A stretch of DNA of 5,752 nucleotides from Pseudomonadota bacterium (GCA_023428035.1 JAEYZO010000734.1:1-5752), one strand, 5' to 3'. Counted from the stretch's first letter, positions 1-5,705 are shown. A program made the numbers and translations. Notes: generated from the letters alone by a model not told the origin.

Positions 1-471
1 GCCGTCGTCTCCGCCGCGGGCGAGGGGACCTGCGAGGGCGAGGCCGCGCGACGTCGCTGCGCGCGGGTGATCTCCGAGATGTCCTGCGCCGACCTCGCCG
101 CGGCGACGCTCACGCTCCCCGCGTGGCACTGGCCGGGAGACACCACGGCGTGGGCCGAGGGCTACACGCGCCTCGTCGACCAGCGGGTCACGGCCTGCCT
201 CACCGTCGAGCGCGGAGGCGTCGCCCCCGACGCGAGGCAGCGGCACGCGCTCGACCTCTACGCGCGTCGAGCCGCGGTCGCGGTGAGCGTCGCGTCGCGC
301 AGGGCGGGGTGCGTGACGAACGAGAACCTCCTGCCCGCGTGCGGGCGCGTCGTCGAGGCGCTGTCGTGCGCGGAGCTGCGGGCGCGCCTCCACCCTGACC
401 CGAGCGAGACGCGCGCCGACCTCGGAGAAGACTGCGCGCGCCTCGTCACCTGCGCGGCGCCGGGCCTCTGA
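1..471 (+). CDS. Cysteine-rich protein of unknown function (5' end missing)
   Basis: The reading frame is open from the first base to a TGA at 469-471, giving at least 156 residues; the true start is upstream of the window. A GTG at 67 is an in-frame internal start candidate, but the cysteine pattern continues before it, so I treat the gene as truncated. Nine cysteines lie at visible residues 11, 20, 29, 66, 104, 114, 123, 145 and 151. Two stretches resemble each other: C11-x8-C20-x8-C29-A-D-L and C104-x9-C114-x8-C123-A-E-L, each with an R-V-[IV] after the middle Cys and Ser before the last. This suggests an internal duplication of a disulfide-bonded helical unit. Such Cys patterns are usual for exported proteins; the signal peptide, if any, is outside the window. 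I do not recognise a named family or function. Its stop lies 3 bp from the stop of the opposing gene. Confidence 0.75.
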   Translation, partial: AVVSAAGEGTCEGEAARRRCARVISEMSCADLAAATLTLPAWHWPGDTTAWAEGYTRLVDQRVTACLTVERGGVAPDARQRHALDLYARRAAVAVSVASRRAGCVTNENLLPACGRVVEALSCAELRARLHPDPSETRADLGEDCARLVTCAAPGL

Positions 472-474
472 CGG

Positions 475-1791
475 TCACACCCCGCGCCAGCCGCGCACCG
501 AGCCCGGGCGGTCCTCAGGGCCGAGGTGCACGACGGGCACGTCGGGCAGCGAGGGCTGGTCGGCGAAGATCGGAGACTGCTTCTCCTTGGCGACCGCGAA
601 CACGCTCTTGAGCTTCGCGAGGATCCCCGTGGCCTCGAGGGGCTTCGCGTCCTCTCGGTAGTAGTCGTACCAGGGGAGGTTGTAGCTGCGGTACTGCTCC
701 GCCGTGACCGGCGGCTGCGGCGGGGCCTCGCCCGTGCAGCGCCTCCACATCGCCGAGTTCAGCACGTGGACGAAGCAAGCCTCGCCGAGCTCGACGGCGT
801 AGTCGTCCACGGGGCGGGTGTCGACGAAGACCTCCTGCTTCATGCGCCCGCCCGCGCCGAGGCCCATCGCTCCGCCCACCGGCGCCGCGCAGGCCGGCGG
901 CGCGGCGTAGTTCATCGCCTGCGCCGATGGGAACACGTCGAAGGGCAACGGCGGCACCACGGGCTTCGGCAGGAGCTTCGGCAGCAGGCCCACCAGCGTG
1001 CGCTGGAGCGCGTACTCCACCTCGCGGAAGCGCGCCGCGTCGGAGAGCGGCACCACCCCGATCTGCACGCCCCCCTCCTTCGCCTCGCCCGTGACCTGCT
1101 CCTCGGCGGTGTAGCCCTCACCCAGGGGCATCGCCACGAACTGCCGCACCACGCCCTTCGCCACGCAGAAGCCGTCGAGCCACGGCTGCGCCGGGAGCGC
1201 GACGTAGTCCTGCGGGGCGCGGTTGAGCCCGCCCGCGAAGGGCTCTCCCGTGACGGCGTTCACGCCCCCCGCGGCGATCTTCATCGCGGCCCCAGCGCCG
1301 GCGCTGAAGTGCATCCACAGGGCCTCGCCCTGGTACATCGGCAGCGCGACGCCGCCGCGGGCCTTCCACGCTTGGGGCGTGTCCTGCCCGAGGTCCTCCA
1401 CCCGGCGCAGCGGAAAGGCCCCGAGCCCCGGCGGCAGCGGGTGGTCCTTGCCGTCGTCGGGCAGCCGCAGCGTGCGCTGGAACACCACGCTTACCTCCCG
1501 CGGCGGCCGCTGCGTGGGCCGACCCCCCGCCTCGCTCCACGCCTCGTCTCGGTAGGCGCGCCCGATGGCCTCGTCGGTGAGCGCGTCGAGGGCCTCCCGC
1601 GCGGTCTGCACCCACTCTGGCGTCTGTGAGTCGTAGGGCGAGCGCCGCATCAACTCCGCGAAGGCCGCCTGGCGGTCTTCACTCACCACCCGCGCCGCCT
1701 GCGCGTCGATGGCCGCCTCCATCCGAGCCTCGAGCCTCCGCTCCACCTCGGGGAAGCTGAAGGCCAACCGATCGCCCGTCACCGTGATCAT
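475..1791 (-). CDS. Conserved protein of unknown function, 438 aa, soluble
   Basis: A complete frame runs from ATG (1789-1791) to TGA (475-477) on the minus strand. The start is supported by a GGAGG at 1799-1803, 7 nt upstream. No signal peptide or membrane segment is seen, so a cytoplasmic location is likely. Residues 1-95 are charged and probably helical. Residues 100-250 hold the conserved-looking core: RTLRLPDDGK (106-115), LPMYQGEALWMHF (150-162), GGVNAVTGEP (175-184), QDYVALPAQPWLDG (194-207), RQFVAMPLGEGYTAEEQVTG (216-235). A Leu/Pro-rich stretch (about 263-288) links to a second conserved block: MGLGAGGRMKQ (309-319), FVHVLNSAMW (340-349), TGEAPPQPPVTAEQY (353-367), LPWYDYY (372-378), LKSV (394-397). 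From memory these blocks resemble an uncharacterised family shared by fungi and scattered bacteria; no reaction is known to me. No catalytic triad, nucleotide-binding loop or metal-binding cluster stands out. Confidence 0.9.
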   Translation of the reverse strand: MITVTGDRLAFSFPEVERRLEARMEAAIDAQAARVVSEDRQAAFAELMRRSPYDSQTPEWVQTAREALDALTDEAIGRAYRDEAWSEAGGRPTQRPPREVSVVFQRTLRLPDDGKDHPLPPGLGAFPLRRVEDLGQDTPQAWKARGGVALPMYQGEALWMHFSAGAGAAMKIAAGGVNAVTGEPFAGGLNRAPQDYVALPAQPWLDGFCVAKGVVRQFVAMPLGEGYTAEEQVTGEAKEGGVQIGVVPLSDAARFREVEYALQRTLVGLLPKLLPKPVVPPLPFDVFPSAQAMNYAAPPACAAPVGGAMGLGAGGRMKQEVFVDTRPVDDYAVELGEACFVHVLNSAMWRRCTGEAPPQPPVTAEQYRSYNLPWYDYYREDAKPLEATGILAKLKSVFAVAKEKQSPIFADQPSLPDVPVVHLGPEDRPGSVRGWRGV

Positions 1792-1798
1792 CGCCGGT

Positions 1799-1803
1799 CC
1801 TCC
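1799..1803 (-). promoter_or_regulatory. Shine-Dalgarno site fixing the start of the 438-aa gene
   Basis: On the minus strand the bases before the ATG read GGGAGGACCGGCG. The GGAGG core sits 7 nt from the start codon, ideal spacing. No other gene in this window has so clear a ribosome binding site. Confidence 0.7.
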
Positions 1804-1818
1804 CGTGCAGCCCGCGAG

Positions 1819-1847
1819 AGTAACTCCACCCGACGTCCCCCGGGCAA
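1819..1847 (-). promoter_or_regulatory. Weak candidate sigma70-type promoter for the 438-aa gene
   Basis: Read on the minus strand, TTGCCC (complement of 1842-1847) is followed after 17 bp by GTTACT (complement of 1819-1824). This matches 4 of 6 bases of the -35 consensus and 3 of 6 of the -10 consensus, with ideal spacing. It would start transcription about 20 nt before the ATG, just upstream of the GGAGG. Myxobacterial promoters often deviate from this consensus, so this is only a candidate. Confidence 0.28.
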
Positions 1848-1884
1848 TCCGTTCCCCGCCCGAGAGGCGTAGGCCCTCGTCCCC

Positions 1885-4008
1885 GTGCCACGAAATCTTC
1901 CCTCCGTGCTTTCGCCCCGCGATGGGGCTGTGTTACGACCCCCGGCGCTCGTGGCACGGTTTGCGCCGGCGTTGTGTCTCCTGATCGCGCCCTCGTTGGC
2001 GGCGGCGCAGCCGGCGCTGACGGGCGACGACGACGAGGTGGCCGAGGTGACGGTGCACGGCCGAGCGTCGCAGCGCCGCGGGGCCTCGGACCACGACATC
2101 ACGGTGGGGGTGTTGCGCGCGGTGCCTCGCACGAGCGCGGCGGAGTTCCTGAGCCTCGCGCCGGGCTTCTACCTCTCGCAGCACGGCGGAGAGGGAAAGG
2201 CCCACCAGCTCTTCCTCCGCGGCTTCGACGCGCAGCACGGGCAGGACGTGGAGTTCTCCCTCGGGGGATTGCCCCTCAACGAGGTGTCGAACGTCCACGG
2301 GCAGGGCTACGCCGACCTCAACATCGTGATGCCCGAGGTGATCGACCGGGTGCGGGTGCTCGAGGGGCCCTACGACCCGCACCAGGGAGACTTCGCCGTC
2401 GCGGGCTCCGCCCGCCTCGACCTCGGGGTGGCCGAGCGCGGCGCGATGCTCAGGGGCTCGTACGGGATGTTCGGCACCGCGCGGGCGCTGGCGCTCTTCG
2501 CCCCGAGCGGGATGCGCCGGGAGACCTTCGTGGCCGCGGAGCTGTTCCGCACGGCGGGCTACGGAGAGAACCGCGCGGCGTCGCGCGCGTCGGGGGTGGG
2601 CCAGTACGTCCACGCGCTGCACGGCGGGGGGACGGTGCGGGTGCTGGCGCAGTCCTACGCGGCGCGCTTCGACTCCCCCGGCGTGGTGCGCGAGGACGAC
2701 TACCAGTCTGGCCAGCAGGGCTTCTACGGCAGCTACGACCTGCGCCAGGGCGGCTTCTCGTCGCGGCACTCGCTCCTCGCGGAGCTGTCGATCCCGAGCG
2801 GGGCCTCTCGCACGGCGGTGAGCGCCTTCGGGTCGCTGCGCGAGCTGCGCGTGCGCGAGAACTTCACGGGCTTCGCCCTCGACGCCCGCGGAGACCGCTA
2901 CGAGCAGGTGTACTCCGCGGCCACGGTGGGCCTGCGCGCGTCGCACCGACGTCGCTTCAACCTATGGCGCCGCTGGCACGCGTGGGAGGTGGGCGTGAGC
3001 GCGCGGCACGACATCACCACCCAGTCGATGGCGCGGCAGCTCATCGACGCCGACGTGAACTACGCGAGCTCCGTCGACGCCGACGTGAACGCGACCGACG
3101 TGGGGGTCTTCCTCGACCTGGAGCTGCGACCGCTACCCCGGGTGACCGTGCGCGGTGGCTTGAGGGTCGACGGCCTCGCGTACCAGATCGACGACCGCTC
3201 CCCCACGCGCGTGAGCGGGATGGACCTCCCCCGCGGGAGGCGTGACGCGCAGGGCTTCGCGGTGGGCCCGCGCGCGACGGTGGAGGTCGACCTCGGCCGG
3301 GGCTTCACCGTGTCGGCCGCGTACGGAAAGGGCTTCCGCTCGCCGCAGGCGCTGTCGCTGGGGCAGGGCGAGAGCGCGCCCTTCGCGACGGTTCACTCGG
3401 GCGAGGTGGGCGGGCGCCTTCGTCACCGCCGGGTCGAGGCGACGCTCGCGGCCTTCGTCACCCACGTCGACCGCGACCTGGTCTTCGAGCCCTCGCTCGG
3501 GACGAACGTGGTGAACGACGCGAGCGCCGCGACCACGCGCCTCGGCGGCGCGTTCACGGTGCGCGCGGCGATCCTGCGCGGGCTCGAGGTCTCCGCGAGC
3601 GGGACCTGGGCGAGGGCCACCTACGACGCGACGGGCTTCGACGTGCCCTACGTGCCGCCGCTGGTGGGCAGGGTCGACCTGGCCTTTCAGCGCGCGGTGG
3701 CGCGGCCGTGGAACAAGCCCCTCACGATCACCGCGGGCTTCGGCGCGACGGCGCTGGGCTCGCGCCCGCTGCCCTTCGACGGGCTGTCCGACCCGCTGCT
3801 GCTGCTCGACCTCGGCGCGAGCGCGCGCCTCTCCTTCGTCGAGGTGGGCGTGCAGGCGCGCAACCTCACCGACGCGCGCTGGCGCGACGGGGTCTTCAAC
3901 TACGTCTCGAACTTCGACCGGGGCTCCACGACGAGCTTCGTGCCCGCGGAGCACTTCACCGCGGGTCGGCCCTTCACCTTGCTTTCGACCGTGACAGTGT
4001 ACCTATGA
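1885..4008 (+). CDS. TonB-dependent outer-membrane receptor
   Basis: This is a 707-residue beta-barrel transporter that would import an unknown ligand across the outer membrane using TonB energy. The hydrophobic signal peptide core (about residues 26-41) ends in APSLAAA before Gln42, a good signal peptidase I site. A TonB-box-like EVAEVTVHG lies at 51-59. The plug domain spans about 60-185: LAPGFYL (91-97), GGEGKAHQLFLRGFDAQHG (101-119), GGLPLNEVSNVHGQGYADL (127-145) and an EGPYDPHQGDFAVAGSA run (160-176). The rest has alternating barrel strands, including YGKGFRSPQAL (480-490) and the C-terminal NLTDARWRDG (660-669), ending in VTVYL. Length is normal for the family. The GTG at 1885 gives the longest frame but has no strong ribosome site; GTG at 1930 (residue 16) gives a more compact signal peptide and is equally plausible. 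No TonB, ExbB or ExbD gene is adjacent, and the substrate cannot be read from sequence. Confidence 0.95.
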   Translation: MPRNLPSVLSPRDGAVLRPPALVARFAPALCLLIAPSLAAAQPALTGDDDEVAEVTVHGRASQRRGASDHDITVGVLRAVPRTSAAEFLSLAPGFYLSQHGGEGKAHQLFLRGFDAQHGQDVEFSLGGLPLNEVSNVHGQGYADLNIVMPEVIDRVRVLEGPYDPHQGDFAVAGSARLDLGVAERGAMLRGSYGMFGTARALALFAPSGMRRETFVAAELFRTAGYGENRAASRASGVGQYVHALHGGGTVRVLAQSYAARFDSPGVVREDDYQSGQQGFYGSYDLRQGGFSSRHSLLAELSIPSGASRTAVSAFGSLRELRVRENFTGFALDARGDRYEQVYSAATVGLRASHRRRFNLWRRWHAWEVGVSARHDITTQSMARQLIDADVNYASSVDADVNATDVGVFLDLELRPLPRVTVRGGLRVDGLAYQIDDRSPTRVSGMDLPRGRRDAQGFAVGPRATVEVDLGRGFTVSAAYGKGFRSPQALSLGQGESAPFATVHSGEVGGRLRHRRVEATLAAFVTHVDRDLVFEPSLGTNVVNDASAATTRLGGAFTVRAAILRGLEVSASGTWARATYDATGFDVPYVPPLVGRVDLAFQRAVARPWNKPLTITAGFGATALGSRPLPFDGLSDPLLLLDLGASARLSFVEVGVQARNLTDARWRDGVFNYVSNFDRGSTTSFVPAEHFTAGRPFTLLSTVTVYL
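3044..3090 (+). repeat. 17-bp direct repeat inside the receptor, encoding two DADVN motifs
   Basis: TCGACGCCGACGTGAAC occurs exactly at 3044-3060 and 3074-3090, a 30-bp period. It encodes IDADVNYASS then VDADVNATDV (receptor residues 387-406), so D-x-D-x-N appears twice, ten residues apart. By position this is probably a loop of the barrel. It looks like a small in-frame duplication. Confidence 0.7.
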
Positions 4009-4024
4009 GAACGCGCTCTTCACG

Positions 4025-4042
4025 CGCCGCGCAGGCGCGGCG
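4025..4042 (+). terminator. GC hairpin just after the receptor gene, possible terminator
   Basis: CGCCGCGC (4025-4032) and GCGCGGCG (4035-4042) are perfect inverted repeats separated by 2 nt, so about 7 bp would pair around a 4-nt loop. It begins 17 nt after the receptor stop codon. There is no T-tract after it, so any terminating effect is uncertain. Confidence 0.35.
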
Positions 4043-4160
4043 GTCCTCACTCTCTGCGCCGTCGGAGTCCTGCGCGACGGCGTGGGGGTCCTCACCCCCG
4101 GCCTCTCTCCCACCGTGCGCGACGGGGCTGTGGCCCTCACCCCCAGCCCCTCTCCCACTA
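4026..4160 (+). repeat. Tandem repeat with 45-bp period, about three units
   Basis: Units 4071-4115 and 4116-4160 share TGCGCGACGG at the left, CCTCACCCCC in the middle (4090-4099, 4135-4144) and CTCTCCCAC near the right end, all offset by exactly 45 bp. A third, degenerate unit at 4026-4070 keeps CCTCAC at 4045-4050 and further scattered matches. The period is 15 codons, but third-position composition argues against coding. The middle and right parts match the left half of the REP-like element, so the tandem copies appear to be partial or decayed copies of it. Confidence 0.7.
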
Positions 4161-4173
4161 CGTGGGAGAGGGG
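4134..4173 (+). repeat. REP-like palindromic element, left copy
   Basis: The head CCCTCACCCCCAG (4134-4146) is followed by CCCCTCTCCCAC (4147-4158), a TAC loop, and GTGGGAGAGGGG (4162-4173), a perfect 12-bp stem. From memory, CTCACCCC plus CCCTCTCCC followed by GGGAGAGGGG is a common intergenic repeat in many GC-rich bacterial genomes. No transposase is in the window, so it is probably a non-autonomous element. Confidence 0.75.
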
Positions 4174-4288
4174 AGCGTCGAACACCGAAAACTGCGACTT
4201 CAATGGCCGTGTTGGCAGAGGGGCAGTGGGCCGATGCTCTCATCGCCCACACGGCCCCCGCCGGAGCATCCCTCGGGGTCAATGGACT

Positions 4289-4324
4289 CCCTCTACCGTT
4301 TACGGGAGAGGGCCGGGGTGAGGG
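4289..4324 (-). repeat. REP-like palindromic element, inverted copy
   Basis: CCCTCTACCGT (4289-4299) and ACGGGAGAGGG (4302-4312) form an 11-bp stem with one mismatch and a 2-nt gap, followed by CCGGGGTGAGGG (4313-4324). On the minus strand this reads CCCTCACCCCGG then CCCTCTCCCGT, the same order of head and stem as the copy at 4134-4173. The two copies therefore face each other across 115 bp. Confidence 0.7.
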
Positions 4325-4460
4325 TCGCGCTCCGTCGCACGCTGCGAGAGGAGCGTGGGGGTGGGAAGCCGTTGATCGTGACCTCACGGCCGCGACGGGA
4401 CGACCGTCGAACCGACACCCACCCGCCGGCTCCGTAGGTGATCCCTCGCCCCCGTCCCAC

Positions 4461-4501
4461 TGTCCGGCGCGGCGGACACCCCCCTCCGGCGGAGTGTCCG
4501 C
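4461..4501 (+). promoter_or_regulatory. Overlapping dyads built on TGTCCG/CGGACA
   Basis: TGTCCG (4461-4466) is inverted as CGGACA (4473-4478) after 6 bp. The same right arm, extended to GCGGACAC (4472-4479), is also a perfect inverted repeat with GTGTCCGC (4494-4501) across 14 bp. The two pairings use the same bases and so exclude each other if transcribed. As DNA they could be tandem operator half-sites. They end 83 bp before the lipoprotein start codon. Confidence 0.4.
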
Positions 4502-4524
4502 GCCCCCGGACGCCCGCGCTCTCT

Positions 4525-4556
4525 CGACGCGCGTGTTTCCCGGGCTCCGCGCGTCG
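4525..4556 (+). promoter_or_regulatory. 9-bp inverted repeat close upstream of the lipoprotein gene
   Basis: CGACGCGCG (4525-4533) and CGCGCGTCG (4548-4556) are perfect complements across a 14-nt loop that itself contains the palindrome CCCGGG. The right arm ends 28 bp before the ATG at 4585. It could be an operator or a 5' leader hairpin; such GC palindromes also arise by chance in DNA this GC-rich. Confidence 0.35.
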
Positions 4557-4584
4557 GCACGTCGGCTGCGATGGGTGGTTCCCC

Positions 4585-5646
4585 ATGAACAACACCCGCA
4601 CCGACCGCCTCTCCCTCCACCCCGTCGCCCTCCTCGCCCTCGCCCTCGCGGCCGGGGGCTGCATGGGCGCTCCCGTCGACGGCGACGCCGACGAGGTCGC
4701 GCAGAGCGCCGGCGCGCTCACCCTCACCCAGGTGACCGCCGCGCCGCGCCCCTACGAGCTCCCGCCGCTGGTGCTCGCGCGACCGACGCTCACAGGCTTC
4801 TCCCCCGCGAGCGCCCGCGTCAACACGCCCATCGTGCTCAACGGCACCATGCTCAACCTCACCCGCTCCGGGCGCCCGGCGCTCGCGGGGATGCCCTACA
4901 CGGTCTCCTTCGCGGCCGGCGGCGGCACGCGCGTCAACGCGCCCGGCGCGCGACTCGTGTCGCCGACGCAGATCGCCGTGACCGTCCCCCTCGGCGCGAC
5001 CACGGGCCGCGTGCGCCTCTCCGACGGCCTCGGCGTGATCTCTGAGAGCCCGACCGACTTCGTGGTGGTGACGCCCCCGCCCCCGCCCCCGCCCACGCGC
5101 GTGCGCGTCGTGAACAACAACCAGTACAGCCTGGTCTCGGTGGTGGTGAACGGCGCGCTCGTCGCGAGCTGCGCCGACCCGATCGCGCCCGGCGCCTCGC
5201 GCGAGGTGAACGTGATGCCCGGGAGCTTCGCGGTGGCGGCGGTGATCGGGCTCTGCGTGGGCGGTCAGGCCCAGTCGATCCCCCCCGCGGCGCTCGAGAT
5301 CAGAGACACCGTCGCCGCGTCGGCGACCTTCACCGCGACGGCCAACCCCTTCACGCTCGGCGAGCTGCTCACCAACTGGGGGGCGAACTCCGGCGAGTGG
5401 GCGTCGGACGTCTTCACCGACGCGAGCGGCAACCTCCGGCAGAACAGCTTTCGCTTCAGCGCCACCGCCGCGTGGACCGGCTTCGACTTCGGCAGTCCGT
5501 GGGGCTCCGGGCAGGCGCAGCTCGTCTCGTGGCAGCGGCACGCGGCCTGCGTGACGTTCCGGATGTCCCCCTCCGGCGCGCCGGTGCAGACCTGCCTGCC
5601 CTTCTCGGGCTTCGTGGTCGACGGCCTCCCCCACGTCCGCCGCTGA
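4585..5646 (+). CDS. Predicted lipoprotein with IPT/TIG-like domain and Cys-containing C-terminal domain
   Basis: A 353-residue exported protein. The ATG at 4585 is chosen because it gives a compact signal sequence: basic start, hydrophobic VALLALALAAGG (14-25), then Cys26 as the likely lipid-modified residue. The lipobox AGGC has Ala rather than Leu at -3, so plain secretion is possible. The frame stays open upstream to 4438, but those residues are Arg/Pro-rich and unlike a signal. Residues about 66-162 look like an IPT/TIG immunoglobulin-type fold: PTLTGFSPASARVNTPIVLNG, a VSFAAGGG strand, SPTQIAVTVPLGATTGRV, then FVVV. Seven prolines (164-170) form a linker. The C-terminal domain (171-353) starts with TRVRVVNNNQYSLVSVVVNG and has Cys196, 224, 322 and 337, enough for two disulfides. 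Its end is rich in Trp/Phe. I do not recognise this last domain. The ribosome site is weak (GGGTGG at 4574-4579 region). A surface binding or matrix role is inference only. Confidence 0.87.
   Translation: MNNTRTDRLSLHPVALLALALAAGGCMGAPVDGDADEVAQSAGALTLTQVTAAPRPYELPPLVLARPTLTGFSPASARVNTPIVLNGTMLNLTRSGRPALAGMPYTVSFAAGGGTRVNAPGARLVSPTQIAVTVPLGATTGRVRLSDGLGVISESPTDFVVVTPPPPPPPTRVRVVNNNQYSLVSVVVNGALVASCADPIAPGASREVNVMPGSFAVAAVIGLCVGGQAQSIPPAALEIRDTVAASATFTATANPFTLGELLTNWGANSGEWASDVFTDASGNLRQNSFRFSATAAWTGFDFGSPWGSGQAQLVSWQRHAACVTFRMSPSGAPVQTCLPFSGFVVDGLPHVRR
5073..5094 (+). repeat. Hexanucleotide repeat coding for the poly-Pro linker
   Basis: GCCCCC occurs three times in a row (5073-5090) followed by a partial GCCC. 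It encodes alternating CCC/CCG proline codons, residues 164-170 of the lipoprotein. Gain or loss of a unit changes the linker by two prolines without a frameshift. Confidence 0.75.
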
Positions 5647-5680
5647 CACCGAGAGCGATCGCGCCGGGGCACCGCTCCCC

Positions 5681-5700
5681 CGCAGCGCCTCCGCGCTGCG
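5681..5700 (+). terminator. GC hairpin after the lipoprotein gene, possible terminator
   Basis: CGCAGCGC (5681-5688) and GCGCTGCG (5693-5700) form a perfect 8-bp stem with a CTCC loop, beginning 34 nt after the stop codon. Only a short CCTT follows rather than a T-tract, so it may be a weak or Rho-assisted terminator, or just a 3' stabilising hairpin. Confidence 0.4.
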
Positions 5701-5705
5701 CCTTG

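Larger units (their letters stand above)
4009..4584. other. 576-bp gene-free region rich in repeats and dyads
   Basis: No frame here has the strong G/C third-position bias of the flanking genes. From left to right it contains a GC hairpin right after the receptor stop (4025-4042), a 45-bp-period tandem repeat (4026-4160), a REP-like palindrome (4134-4173), an AT-richer core (about 4180-4220, nearly half A/T), an inverted REP-like copy (4289-4324), and a degenerate further piece at 4346-4365 in the same orientation as that inverted copy. Smaller dyads follow (CGTGA/TCACG at 4377-4388, CGACGG/CCGTCG at 4393-4409), then stronger dyads at 4461-4556 before the lipoprotein gene. No tRNA or recognised RNA family is visible. 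Confidence 0.7.

Noticed and set aside
526..1629. A 367-residue plus-strand frame opposite the 438-aa gene
   Set aside because: It is Arg/His/Leu-rich low-complexity sequence; the minus strand has recognisable motifs and a Shine-Dalgarno site.
1933..2946. A 337-residue minus-strand frame inside the receptor gene
   Set aside because: It is made almost wholly of Arg, Ala, His and Glu, typical of the antisense shadow of a GC-rich gene, and the plus-strand receptor is unmistakable.
4026..4160. Possible CRISPR array because of regular repeats
   Set aside because: The period is 45 bp with only about three diverged units and no unique spacers between conserved repeats.
4438..4584. Upstream in-frame extension of the lipoprotein gene
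   Set aside because: The 49 extra residues are Arg/Pro-rich, would bury the signal sequence and overlap the dyads at 4461-4556; the ATG at 4585 is better.
4005..5045. A long plus-strand frame beginning at an ATG that overlaps the receptor stop codon (ATGA) and running into the lipoprotein gene
   Set aside because: Its codons through 4009-4584 lack the strong G/C third-position bias of the real genes, it is Arg/Ser/Pro-rich, crosses the REP-like elements, and then overlaps the well-supported lipoprotein frame.
4384..5649. A 421-residue minus-strand frame over the lipoprotein gene
   Set aside because: Composition is that of an antisense shadow (Arg, Gly, Ala, Glu, His), with no motif, while the plus strand has a signal sequence and domain structure.
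5655..5662. GCGATCGC palindrome, like the HIP1 octamer of cyanobacteria
   Set aside because: A single copy in GC-rich DNA is expected by chance and nothing else here is cyanobacterial.
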